A DNA stretch of 64,000 nt from Plumapathes pennacea. Lineage: Eukaryota; Cnidaria; Anthozoa; Antipatharia; Myriopathidae. A model generated the notes under the pieces. The model worked only from the letters and a program-made list of their open reading frames with translations, did no database searches and was not told the origin of the DNA. The translations under genes and the position numbers were made by a program. Of the stretch, positions 33,931 through 45,716 are shown in pieces. Position 1 is the stretch's first letter. Every line of letters starts with the position of its first letter. The DNA lies in NCBI GenBank assembly GCA_964036295.1, contig OZ038462.1, positions 41,149,680-41,213,679 on the forward strand, in the 5' to 3' direction.

Positions 33931-34322
33931 TTGGAGCGAGTTTAGAAACCAATATCTGCGTAACTTGCGCTTAAAGGCAAATAAATGTTCTGCGACACTG
34001 GCGAATCACTGTATTTTGCGATAACCGAGTTCAATCATTGTTTTTGCTTTCACAAATTATTTGACATAAGATGTGTTGAGTATAGCGCGCGTTTTAGCGA
34101 AAACGAACTGCCATGTTCACACAGGTGGAGAAAACTGCGCATGTGTAGCATACTATTTGCAGTACGTTTACACGCCGAAAACAGTGGGCATGAGCAGACA
34201 CTTACTTGTAAGAAGTTATTAGTAGGTGACGTAGCAGTCTCTCGGCCAATCAAAAGAGATGGAACAAAGCATCGAATGATAGGCCCTTTTCTTGACAGTT
34301 CGCCCATCAGGCTAGAACTGCT

Positions 34323-35123
34323 CACGGGCGGATTTAGGGGGGGTGGATTGGGTGGCTAGCCACCCCCCTCTGAAGTGGCAAAAAAAAAAGGAATTTATGG
34401 TGTTTTGAAATAAAAAATTTAAAAAAGTGATAAAAATACACTTTCTCTTACGTGAGTCGGTCAATTCAGGAGTATGGGGAGCACGGAGGCGGAGATACCG
34501 TTTTCTTGTGTTCGGAGGGTTCATACTTTGCTCCGCAGTACAATGACCACCGGACAACTGTCAGATTTGGCTGTCATTGCCATGCATGCACACACAATTT
34601 CCATCAACAGAAGGCAGGTTTGCGAGAAATTTATGGCACTGCACCCCAGAAGGATGATGTCACCTTCACTTTTGGCCGATTAACGTAACGTAACTAAGGC
34701 AGTGTGAGCCAACTACTTCTTTCCTGTTTTAGACCATATTGACTTTATCGTTAAAAGAAATTCAAAAGTTTTCTGATACATTAATAATATTGTTTAATCT
34801 ATAAACGGATTTATTCTGCTTAAATCCCGTTTTCCCACGCGATTATCTAATCTATACTTACTATATACCTATAATTTATATGGCAGTAATCAAATTGTGC
34901 TTACCATGCGTAAAATAGAGTATATTACGTTTGAAAATTAGACTCTTGGCTGTGCTCCAAAGTGGTCTCAAAACGCAGGAAATGCCATTTCAGAGACTCT
35001 AGATTTCAAAATTTCCCGGGGGGGCATGCCCCCGGACCCCCCTAGCGGCTCGCGCCTCCGGCGCTCGAACATCAATACTCCGTCCCCAGCCACCCCCTCT
35101 TTCATAATCCTAGATCCGCCCCT
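34323..35123. mobile_element. hAT-type element, CAGGGGCGGAT family, long copy
   Basis: Ends GGGCGGATTTAGGGGGGGTG and the reverse of TAGATCCGCCCCTG match the element at 16654-17011 in inverse orientation. This copy keeps about 430 bp of extra interior, including a transposase C-terminal fragment at 34519-34683. That links the MITE family to an autonomous hAT parent. Confidence 0.88.
34519..34683 (+). pseudogene. hAT transposase C-terminal fragment
   Basis: The frame reads RRVHTLLRSTM, TTGQLSDLAVIAMHAH and ALHPRRM before a stop. This is the typical end of hAT transposases, where LRSTM, a leucine/alanine helix (RLxxLALM-like) and a final PRRM-like basic motif close the dimerisation region. Nothing upstream of about 34450 continues the protein. 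Confidence 0.65.
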
Positions 35124-35166
35124 GCTGCTACATGTGTTAGAAATTCGCAAACAAAGCACACGAAAC

Positions 35167-35419
35167 CGCCCATGCACACGAGCAAGTTTTCTAGGACAAA
35201 ATGTTCTAGTGACAAATGATTTGTCTGTGTATACGGTCGAGAAACTCTCCTTTGACAAGTTTTTTTTGACAAATTTTCGCTTCTTTTCCTTTTGACTTGG
35301 AACTTCATTAACTTTTAGCGGGACTTTGTTGTCAATGTTGTGGACGCCGCAATCTACACGAGCATAGAAATGTCGCAGAAAACTCGTCATATACAAAACT
35401 TGCTCGTGTGCATGGGGCT
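35167..35419. mobile_element. MITE with GCCCATGCACACGAGCAAG ends
   Basis: GCCCATGCACACGAGCAAGT on the left mirrors ACTTGCTCGTGTGCATGGGGC on the right, about 253 bp in all. It is placed immediately after the hAT-type element. Confidence 0.8.
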
Positions 35420-35701
35420 ATAAAAGGCCAGGCTAAGCCGTCAGTCAGAGACAAGGGCTCTCAATCAGCGAAAAGTAAAACACTACAAGACTTTCCGTTT
35501 TCTGAATACAACGCAGTGCAAAACATAATTCATTTTGAGTAAAAACCAAGGCATTTTTTTAAACAAAGTTAAATGTCAGGCATCGCTCCCGCGAAATTCA
35601 AAATATATTTGAAGCCCAAAAGCAATATTTTACCTCAACGCTCAGCGTTGCAGTGGCCTTACACGGTGAATTTTATGCACCCGAGTTTTGAATACTGTTA
35701 A

Positions 35702-35893
35702 AGCTGGTGTTACACTGGTCGATTTGCTTCAAACCCACGCAACGGTGTTGCAAGTTTTTGAATCGCTTTCAAAAACTTGCAACGCGTTGCAGCACTGCAA
35801 ACATCGTGAAAAATCGTTTGCAGTGGGGCGTTACACCTCAACGATTTTTAGCGCAACATCGTATCTTTGCAAATCGACCAGTGTAACACCACC
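35702..35893. mobile_element. 190-bp MITE with GGTGTTACACTGGTCGATTT ends
   Basis: GGTGTTACACTGGTCGATTT and its exact reverse complement AAATCGACCAGTGTAACACC lie at the two ends. The body repeats AACTTGCAACGCGTTGCA-like palindromes. A similar style of sequence (GTTGCGAGACAAGTTGC) is at 63.4-63.7 kb. Confidence 0.9.
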
Positions 35894-37099
35894 TAGGTAC
35901 GTGCGTTTCGGTAAAAAAACAAAACAAAGAACATGGAATTTCGATGTGCAAAGAGGCGGAGCGCGCCCTTTTATAACGCTGTTTCGTGTTTGATAATTTA
36001 AAAAATCAAGACTTGTTGAGCGGCTAATAACATTGCCAGACCTTCTAGTGATAACACATCAGAACGCACGCAAAATATTATGTACAATGTTTATTTTACA
36101 TACTTTGTAAAGAAAATGAGAGTAAAAGCTGCAAAATTCACGAGTCTACCTAAGGATAATAATTAGCTTGTTCTGTGTCCATCATAACTTGTAAAATTCT
36201 CAAATATACATTATACACGAGTGTCAAATGTTTATAAGAATACAACAAAATAATGGTAGTATCAAGATTGTACAGACTGCCAGTTTTTGATATTTATCAA
36301 ATCTTTGTCCCATCATCTATCCCGAAAACAGTTCTATTCATTGTCTAAAACTATTGTTAAACTATAAAACTTGTTTAATGCTAAAAGACCTATAAAAAGT
36401 TCAACCCATTCGAAAATTTAAGCAAAGTGGGCCCGAGGAGACAAAACAACCGGGGTCTCTTGCTCAAGAGGTAGTTGTCACCTTACAGTCAAGTAACCAC
36501 AAAATAAAAACATAGGGATTTCATTGGAAGGAATATTCTTACATTACCAGCTGTTTTATTTACATCTCATGCTCATTTTTGTCCCACGTAAAGTTAAAAA
36601 AGCAATGATCCCTTAGATATTTGCCCTGCATGGATTTACTATAGGACATTTTTGGGATAGTCAAGGAGAAAAATTTGATGGCTAGACTGTCTCATTAACT
36701 GTACAATACCATATAGTAAATTCCAACAATTTGCACTGTTTGAAGAGTGTAAACATACAGGTGGACATAATATATACATTGTGTGCTGTAAGATAAATTG
36801 ACATTCATTCAAGTCAGTCGGCATGTCTAATTCAAGGAACCAGCAGAATCCTAACCCTTACCAGAATTATTAGGATTACTAACTCAGGATAAGGGCTAGG
36901 ATTCTGTTGGTTCCGTGCATTAGACATGCTAAAAGTTAGTTCAAGTATGCAGCCAGAGATAAAATATCTATAAATTGAAAACTAAAAGTTTAGAAGTATA
37001 TAATAACTACTGAAACTAAAATTGGGAGCAAATATAAATCTAGATTGTAATAGAGGGCTCTCTTTGTTTTTGCTGTGTACATTGGGAGCAGTTTATACT
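35894..37099. other. Spacer 3' of the cyclin A gene
   Basis: AT-rich DNA without a supported gene. It probably contains the cyclin A 3' untranslated region. The only structured item is a hairpin at 36821-36929, where GCATGTCTAATTCAAGGAAC and AGCAGAATCCTAACCCTTA are mirrored by TAAGGGCTAGGATTCTG and TTCCGTGCATTAGACATGC. Confidence 0.6.
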
Positions 37100-37340
37100 T
37101 CAGACCAGCGGTATAGACTGTGGTGGAGTCTTACTTGCCACATTTTGGAACCTACAGGAGGAAAAAGAGTAAACAACAAGGAAAACATTTCGCCTTTATT
37201 CAATCTTGGGTCGTGCTCATTGTCCAATCGATGAAACCTTCTGTTTTCTCTCCACACTGTACCGACACCCAACTCAATATCCCACCCATGTTAAATTACC
37301 CTTCTCACACACTGGGAGCCCTGTCACGCCAAATTCACAA

Positions 37341-37389
<49 letters not shown>

Positions 37390-40356
37390 AAAAATACTAA
37401 CACTGATTAAACTTTAGTTAAGATTGCTGTTGTATTGTATTATATAACACTTTAAAATCCCTTGCCTTTGGTTCCGATACTTCTCTCTGATAGCTTGCTG
37501 AGGGTGATTTGGAGCATGACAAAATGTACGATGGAGATCGTGGAGACAAGCTTGGAGGTCATACAGCTCAAAACCAGTGTAATGTGCTAGAGTTGGTGAC
37601 TGGAACATATTAAGAAGTGTCAGCAAACTAGCTTATGATAATACATGTCTCTACAAACACTTAAAATTCAAGTCTGTGAACAGCAGAATCTCACATACTC
37701 ACCCAAGAAGTGAGACCCAGAGTATGTAAAGCTAGAACCACAGAAGAGGCAGCAATAGTAGATGGGAGGTATTTAAGGTAAGGGTCTGCATCCAAGGTTG
37801 TCAATTCACAGAGGTACTGCAAATAAAATAAATACTGTCCGTTATAATCCTGAAATTGGCCCAGGATAATATTTTGTAAAGGAGCCAAATTAACATTGTT
37901 GTGACTTTATGCAAAGAGTTATCCAAGCTGTTCAACAAGAACCCATTTGCTTTTCATGCCGGTTCATTCCCACCCAAGGCAGTGAAATTTAAAAAAAAAA
38001 AAAAAAAAAATGCCTTTCTACCCATGGCTCAGGTGATGACAGCAGGCTGACCCTATCGAGTTTGAGATTGTTCCAAGGTGGAAAATTTACAATACTTTTG
38101 GTACCCACTCTTGAAAGAGAATCCAATTCTGCTACAACAACATCAGGAACAGCTGCAGCTTTCAGGAATCTGTCCAGGAAGTCCAGAACAGTAGGGACTG
38201 ACAAATCAAATGCCAAAACCTTCAGCACTAAGTGCTCCATTTTGAGAACCTGTCAAATAAAGCACAGTGAATCTTATGCCAGTAAATTACACCCACCCAG
38301 CACGAAAAGTGTACTACAGTGTTATTTAAGTTTCTTTGGCAGGCACCAATTATGCCGAACCACACTTTCAGGGGTTACAACACAGAGGTCAAACAAAGCG
38401 GACTTTCCCAAACCCCTCCCCTCCTCATATGGATGGCAACCTTTTTTGTATTAAATTGCACAACTCCTGTAGATATTCTCTCTCATGAACACTACACCTG
38501 CTTATCTGTATAAGTATCATCTGTGATATACACAAACTCAGCAACTTCAGGAGGATAGATCTCTTCAAATTTCCTGTAGGGTACAAGGTCAGAAGGAAAG
38601 AAAAGAAAAGAAAAAACAAACAAACAAACAAACAAACAAAAAACCTGGTCATCCTAAACCCAATCTGTGAACATGGAAACTTATAACAATATTACAGTGC
38701 AGCTGTTACATTTAAATGCCACAGAACTCAGCACATGGGTAATACAGGAATATAGTGCATTTGCAGAATGGTACGAAGCAAGAAGCATGCAGGCAGTTCC
38801 AACGAGCTGCAGTTTTCCTCGCAGCACTGACATTGCAGACAGGAACCGGTCAATGTAGTTTACAGTCAGGTAGAATGTCTGAGGCAGAAGCTTGTACTCG
38901 TCAGCCACCTCCACCAACCAGTCGACAAGGATTGCTCGCATGCTGTGGTTAATGTCAGGTTGCTTTTTCATGTAGCCTGGTTTGGGTCTGTGCTTCAGCT
39001 AAAAAGAAGGCAAGAGGAAGATGGAATTCAACATCCTTAACTCTTCTATGTAGGATGGATATGGTGGGATGTCTGACAAGGCTTCACCCAAACAAGACTT
39101 TACTTCATATTTTCTCTGGACATCACATGCTTCTTGACTGAAAGTTGATAGAACCATCCATTTCTCACTACTAATACCTTTTTTTTATGAAATGGTTGGA
39201 AGAATCTGCATTTTGAGCTCAGGAGTGAAAGGCTGGTTAGATATTTACCCTTTGCAATAAAATAAGTTAATGTTTCACCATAAATGCACTGTTAGTTCCA
39301 CACTGGAGCTACAAATTCAAAGCAAAAAAAAAAAAAACAAAGTGCAAACAGAGAAAGGAAAAATGGCGTGAAGAGGAAAATATGTCGACCGTGCGCACGT
39401 GGTTGAATAAAGATTGCTTCGCCTCGGCAAGAACAACAACAACAAAAAAGACCATACTTTCTCTGAGCATTATTTGTTTAAACTTTTTGATGATATTGAC
39501 ATATTTCATGAATGTTGCATCTGGAATCAAATTGCTTTCCTACCTCAGTGTCCTTTAGATACTTAAAAATGTCTGCGGCATATTCTGGAACCAGAAGGTA
39601 ATCGACACCCGAATCGATGTCGTCGACCTTGCGAGCTTTGGCCACGCTTGGGCATTCAAAATCGTCATCGCTAGAACAACTTCTGTCGACCAACATTGGA
39701 GAATCGACTGCAGAAATAAAGCATATTTACGTTAGAACCGCACAAAAGAACTGAGAATGAGAAAGGACAAAACACATTCTACCATCGTCGTGACTTTCTT
39801 CATGGATGTCTGACAAAGGTGGTCGCGAAAGCGAAGTGACAGCAGCGTCAAGTTCTGGTTCTCGGGACTTGAAGTTTGAAAATGCTGTTCCTTGAGCCTT
39901 TGAAACGACGCTTTGCGAGTCAACATGTATGGTAAATTGCTGATGAGTTGCAGTTGGGACGGCAAAAGCAGATTTTGCTGGACGGGCATAGGCATTTTCG
40001 TCGTTGTTCTTTTGTGAAACGGTGGTGAAGATATTCGTCACCGAAGCCTGTCGAACGGAAAGTAATTTAAGAGGTATCAACATATCGAAAAGACTCATAC
40101 ATTTCACAAGCAGACAAGGTCTGAAGAGGCGTTCAAAGTTCCCACTAACCTGTTTCGCTGCGCGGAAGGGCTGCACCCTCACCGCGGCGTCCACGTTGTT
40201 CGTGATTGTGCCCAAAACTGCGCGCTTTTTTCCTTGTTGGATGCCCAAACCAACTTGTCCATTGTCAAGCTTTACTTTCTTCAATGCGTTGCTTCCTTGG
40301 TTATCTTCCCCAGCATTGTGAGTAATTCTAAATGCACCGCCAAAGGCCAACGACAT
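37100..40356 (-). CDS. CCNA: Cyclin A
   Basis: Nine exons on the minus strand: 40150-40356, 39783-40047, 39544-39707, 38775-38998, 38498-38573, 38109-38249, 37703-37816, 37466-37599 and 37100-37151, giving 458 residues with all phases consistent. Near residue 45 is a destruction-box-like RAVLGTITN. The cyclin core follows: [15 protein letters not shown], then [12 protein letters not shown] (cyclin A MRAIL hydrophobic-patch motif), [30 protein letters not shown] and [11 protein letters not shown] in the second cyclin fold. The C-terminus QAIREKYRN ... PPQSIPL matches the cyclin A tail. Intron 8 appears to use a GC donor (CAAAG|GCAAGG); reading through it gives an atypical tail, while splicing restores the family ending. 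The product activates CDK1/2 in S and G2/M and is degraded by the APC/C. Confidence 0.95.
37343..37384. repeat. (AAT)n microsatellite
   Basis: About fourteen consecutive AAT units just upstream of cyclin A exon 9 on the minus strand, within intron 8. Confidence 0.95.
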
Positions 40357-41661
40357 TTCAACCACTTTTGAGTGTACGTAATTTCAACGGCCTTCCTCAA
40401 GGCAATGGGAAGGCTTTTGATAAAAATAACTACTGGTCGAACAGAGTATTCTTCGATGGTTTCAAAGTGTGCTTTGAAAAGCAAATATTCTGGTTGTACT
40501 GGCACCAAGTAGATCCAACTTGAGCTCCTTCTGTGCAAGAATGGCGTGAAGTGAACGTTTGAGGTCTGCACAGTTTTCAAGAATCCCGCTAATTTATGAT
40601 CAGCCAATCAACGCGCAGAACGAACTCCTTTGTTTTTTTCGCACGCGTGATACTGCTGACCAAAGCGGAGCCAGCCTTCCTTTGTCGGCCTTGGTTTTCT
40701 TTTTTCCGGGTTTAATATTTCCTCCAGTTAAAGTTACTCTCTCCAGCTTTACTTCAATCTTCCACCCCTTTTCACTTTCTCTCTGTGTAAATCATGGTTG
40801 TTTTACCATAAAATCAACGGCATGAAATACGTCAAGGAAACACCGGGACAAAACTAGCGTCAATTCCGAAACCTGTAATTTGCATTCCAGTTCATTGGTA
40901 TGATCAATATCTTCGAAAATTAACAAAGGCGGAACGTCGGAGTGTTGTGTTTCATCAGGACCAAAGGTGGAACCTCATCTTTAGTCAGTAATTGGCCATC
41001 CGCAATCGACTCCAGTGACTGAATTACCGAGCTCTCTAAAAACCACTGAGTTGCTGAGATTGGCAGAAGCCTTTAAAAGTTTTTGCGTTTTGTAAACTTA
41101 TAGCAAGCTGCAGTGCCAAATTTTGCGGATTCCTTAACGCATTTCTGCGTACTTCTTGAGTAAATTGTTTGCATTTCTCAGCTTCCTTTGAACACATGTT
41201 CACGACGGCAATCAGGATTCAGTGCAGGATACAGGGCGGCTACTAAACAGAATGCAACGATATCCTTGGATGACACCCATGTGCTTTAGTTCTTCTCCTT
41301 CAAAAAAAAAAAAAAAAAAAACCGACAACTAAACCTGAACGACAACAGCATACACGTGTAAAAATAAAGGAATGATTGATTGAGCAACGGCGGGTGCAAT
41401 ATAGCAACAACAACGAAATTCTCTGAAATCAAGCGAAACTACACAGCCGAACTCGCTGATGCACAAACATGGTAACGACTGGCGACGCTTTAATACAATT
41501 CTAAAACATTTCAATATCTCGAGGATATTCTTACTGAAACAAAAAGCTAAATTTTATCTCCATCAAAAGAAATTAGTGACACAAGCAGATTTCAGATTTC
41601 AGATCTGTCCGAAAACCACACGCGACCTGAGCCGTGCAATAATAACAACAACAACAACAAC

Positions 41662-41706
<45 letters not shown>

Positions 41707-42251
41707 CAGTTAGAAGGGTAGACTTTGTAACACATATTTGTCGCTTTATTTCAAGTTATTTAAATGTCGATCATATTTACATTCGGTCCACAAAAAGTAA
41801 CCAAAATATACCTAAATCATCAATGCTGACATGAAAAAATGCGACTCTATCCCTTGAGCAGAATCGAAAAAATAATCTAAAATATGTTGTAATTTAGTTA
41901 CACCATTACGCTGGACTTGTGTAATTGGTGAAACAATTAAATATGTAATAAACCTCTGTTGAGTCAAACGTATACTCTCTTGATATTATTCGAATTGCTT
42001 TGTTTTTGTGTTGATAGACATGTAGATACTTTGAGAATTCAGTTAAGGCCAAAACAAAACAAAACAAAAACTCAATACATCATCTAAAATAGATGAAGGG
42101 TTCTTTAAATATTGTGATCAAAATATCGTGATCAAAATGAACCAGGTTTCTGTACGACAGGTAGTTTCAGAGACAGACAGACTAAAACAGAGCCAACCAA
42201 AGTTGAGAAGCATGGGAACAGGAACTCGTCCGAGGCCACCTACTGAGCGGC
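40357..42251. other. Region between the cyclin A start and the PDZD8-like stop
   Basis: This contains the cyclin A promoter and leader (a CCAATC box on the plus strand at about 40601, not assigned) and the 3' flank of the PDZD8-like gene. An AAC then AAT microsatellite occupies 41640-41705. No further gene is supported. Confidence 0.55.
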
Positions 42252-45200
42252 TCAGAGTTGGCAGGAGTCCTCTTCTGTGTCAGCGCAGCTTTGCATTCCA
42301 GAGCAGTACTGTAGCATCAACATCGCTAGCGCTTGGCTTCGCTCCTCGGATTTGGACTGGGGAAAAAAGGGTTATGACACAAAGAAATGACGCAACACAG
42401 GAATGACGACACAAAAGAATGATGACGAAGAAATAACGACACATCTGGCAAAAAAATTACCTCGATCGCAGGCTCTTATCTTGTAACAGAGATTAGAACT
42501 ACAGGGATTTCCCATAAAACCTCATAAAATATATTTTTTGGGAAAGAGTGGGTAGGGGAAGGGGGAGAAGTTGTTCTAAGTCTTAACTGATCTGGCATTT
42601 GCGCAGAGCCGTGATATTCAAGATAGAACAATCAATCGATCAATTGACGCGTGCTAGAGAAGTAACTTACAATCATTGCTTGGATGTGTTTCTTGTGCTT
42701 GCCGCCCTTAGCCTTCTTTTTCAGCTCGTACCATTCTGTCCGTGTTTGATTTTCTTCGTCGATCTCAACTTGTAATCGTGCCATCTGAAACAAGATAACT
42801 GACTCAAGCCGCTGAACGACCAGCAACCAACAACCAACCAACAACCGACAACCAACAACTAACAACCAACAAACAACCAACAACGACCAATAGCCAGCAA
42901 CCAACAACCAGCAACCAACAACCAACAACCAAACAACCAACAACCAGCAAACAGCAAACAACCAACAACCAACAAACAACAACCAACAACTAACAACCAA
43001 CAAACAACGACCAATAGCCAGCAACCAACAACCAACAACCAAACAACCAACAACCCACAACCAGCAAACAACCAACAACCAACAACCAACAACCAACAAC
43101 CAACGACCAACGACCAACAACCAACAGCCAAAAACCAGCAAACCAACAACCAACGACAAACAATCAACAAACAGCAAACAATCAAAGGCAACGACCAATC
43201 AACAGCAAACATCCAACCAACAACAGTCAACAAAAAGCCAACGACCAAAGAACAGGCAGAAACCAACGACCAACGACCAACCAACAGGTACTCACCATCT
43301 CCTGAAGCTTGTGTTTTCGCACCAAAAGTGGAAGGTTAGAAAATAGTTCACGTCCGACCTGAAACAAACATCATTTTCCCTCATTTATACCATCAAATGC
43401 AAACAACTAGAACAATTGAACTGCTATTACAAGTGATGTACTACTTATTTAGAACTTTCATGTGAATGGTTACACCTTCAGGTTTCATTTGACAGTTCAG
43501 CAGTTGGAAATATTCAAAAGGCTAAATGCTCACTCAGTACTAAACCAATACGGAAATCCATTCCACGCTTTACACGAGATGCATTTGAATAGTACGACTC
43601 TCTCACCTCTCTGACTTTAGCTGACGCCCTCGCAATGTCCGTTGTTGCGTCGCTTTTTGCTCTGGCGCGTGGAGAAGCTTCCTGCCAGTCGGTCTCAGAG
43701 TCATCGCTATCGAACTCCTGGAACAAAAACCGTGCACACTATTATTGCCATGCTACTCTAAATCTTATTCAAACTTCGTTCAACAGCAATGTGAGCACTG
43801 CTATTAGGTTCTTGTTCTTATTGGTATCTAAAGTTAGTTGCAAACTAAGAGTGAGTGCCACAAGATATTGTATGATTGTTAAAATAAAAATAGAAAAGTT
43901 AATTTTTCTACCGCGATCTTTGGGTACAATTTTCATCTCGAAGTTGGATCAAAAGGCATTCACAACGGGCACCAAGTAAATACATTATCTTATTAACCGC
44001 CGAGTGCACGGTTCTTACGGTAAGCTGCGGACTGAGTTTTCGCCTCATGTCCGAGCCGTAAGTTCTGGACCAGTGAACCGACCAATCAGAGCGTGCGTAT
44101 TACTTGTGCCATAAAGTAAGACGTATTGTTACCTCTTTAGCGATTGGTTCTTGCTCGTGCTCCTTCTCTTTTTCCATTTGTGTTTCTTTTTCTGTTCTCA
44201 CTTCTTCGTTATCGTCGTCCTTCTCTGATCCAGCTGTTCCACCATCAGTTGTATCTTCTTCTTGAGTTGGTTCAGGCGGGCTCGTAGTATCACCATGCGC
44301 GTTTTTCTCTACGTTCTTCTTTTTGTCGGTTGACGCTTCCTTCGATTTGGAGTCCGTGTTTTCTTCCTCAGCAACATTCCTCATAAACCATCTTTTGCCT
44401 TTTGTAATTCTTTTGGATGAAAAACGATGGGTGATGTGCGTCATAAAGTGCAGGGCATGCGACAAGTAAACAACAACAAGTAAACAATACTGGAGTGTTT
44501 GAAAAGTTAACGCTTAGAACGTCAGTTAAGACATGACCTCGTCTCTTCCCAAACGGAGAAATATGTGAAAGCGACCTACAACAACAACGACAACACAAAG
44601 CGCGATACATACCGGACACAATGTGTGAAATTGAGGCAATGCTGTAGGCACTTCTTGTGACAAATCATAGCACAAACGCGGCACTGAAACGCAACTTTAG
44701 TCCACACCTGCGAAAGAAAAGGTGGTCACGTGTAAGGAACGCCGACTGCTTAAATTACGTATTTTTTAAATTCTAGTCTGAAAGAAAAAATTGCAGATTA
44801 CATATCGAATGCTCGAAAGGCGAACTTGATGACTGACCCAAAAAAATCCTAACTCTTTTTGATTATCAAGTCTATTTTAAACAGAAAAACCTGGCAGTCA
44901 AGGTGTAACAGCCTTTACGTCCCCAATTTGACGCCTTTTCCGTGACCTCCCACTTCCTCTCAACTAAATCAACACCCAGACCCAAAATACTCCGAAATTC
45001 CGAAATTTTCACACCTTCTTGTTGCAGTAGTTACACCGCGTAGGGAAGTAGAACTGCGTCAGGTTAAAATGATGCTTCAGAGGTTCCTGACTGTTACAAG
45101 AAAACAAAAATTTCCAATGTTAGTGACGGGAGAAGGGCACCCTACAAATCTAGAGAACAAATGTCGGTACAGCATCAGGCTTTGTGCCTGTCACACGGCA

Positions 45201-45655
45201 ACCACACCTCCCTCCGTTGGAAAGCGGACGATTAAGACATATTGTGCGTACATTGTCAATTATTTATCTTTAACATTGTCGAGTTCGGAGGGGGATTTAT
45301 AAGCATCGAAGCCGCTCAAGGTAGTTTTCCCATCAATGTTCTCTCGCAACCCGGTTCAATACTGAATGGCTCGAAAGATCAACCAAAGGGGACTAGATGC
45401 TTAAAAATGTGATAATATTTTAGACTTGCCCAAAACAGCGGAACTCACCTTTCTTGTTTATCTGCAGATGTCATTTCATCCTGAAACACAGAAATGGAGA
45501 GTTCAGACTACGACAAGCTGCTAGGCAGAGTATATGCAGGCGAGTGCCAAATGAGTTCTGCGGCACAGAAACCCTAAGGAGCTGTTAAGTAAATAACTTC
45601 GCTGACAAATGTAAGTTTGGTTCCACTTAGCCCACTACTTTTGTGAATAAATAAA

Positions 45656-45716
<61 letters not shown>

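Noticed and set aside
34050-34359. Frames of about 90-125 codons on both strands upstream of the hAT element.
   Set aside because: No motif or splice context, and one runs into the transposon terminus.
37414-37465. Read-through C-terminus of cyclin A after [11 protein letters not shown].
   Set aside because: The residues do not resemble any cyclin A tail, while splicing by a GC donor gives the expected family ending. Kept only as a possible isoform.
42632-43284. Long minus-strand frames rich in Trp, Leu, Val, Cys and Gly, resembling a membrane protein.
   Set aside because: They are translations of the CAACCAA minisatellite; the real exons at each side splice past it.
42812-43290. CRISPR-like array of short repeats.
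   Set aside because: Units are contiguous degenerate minisatellite repeats without unique spacers, in an animal intron.
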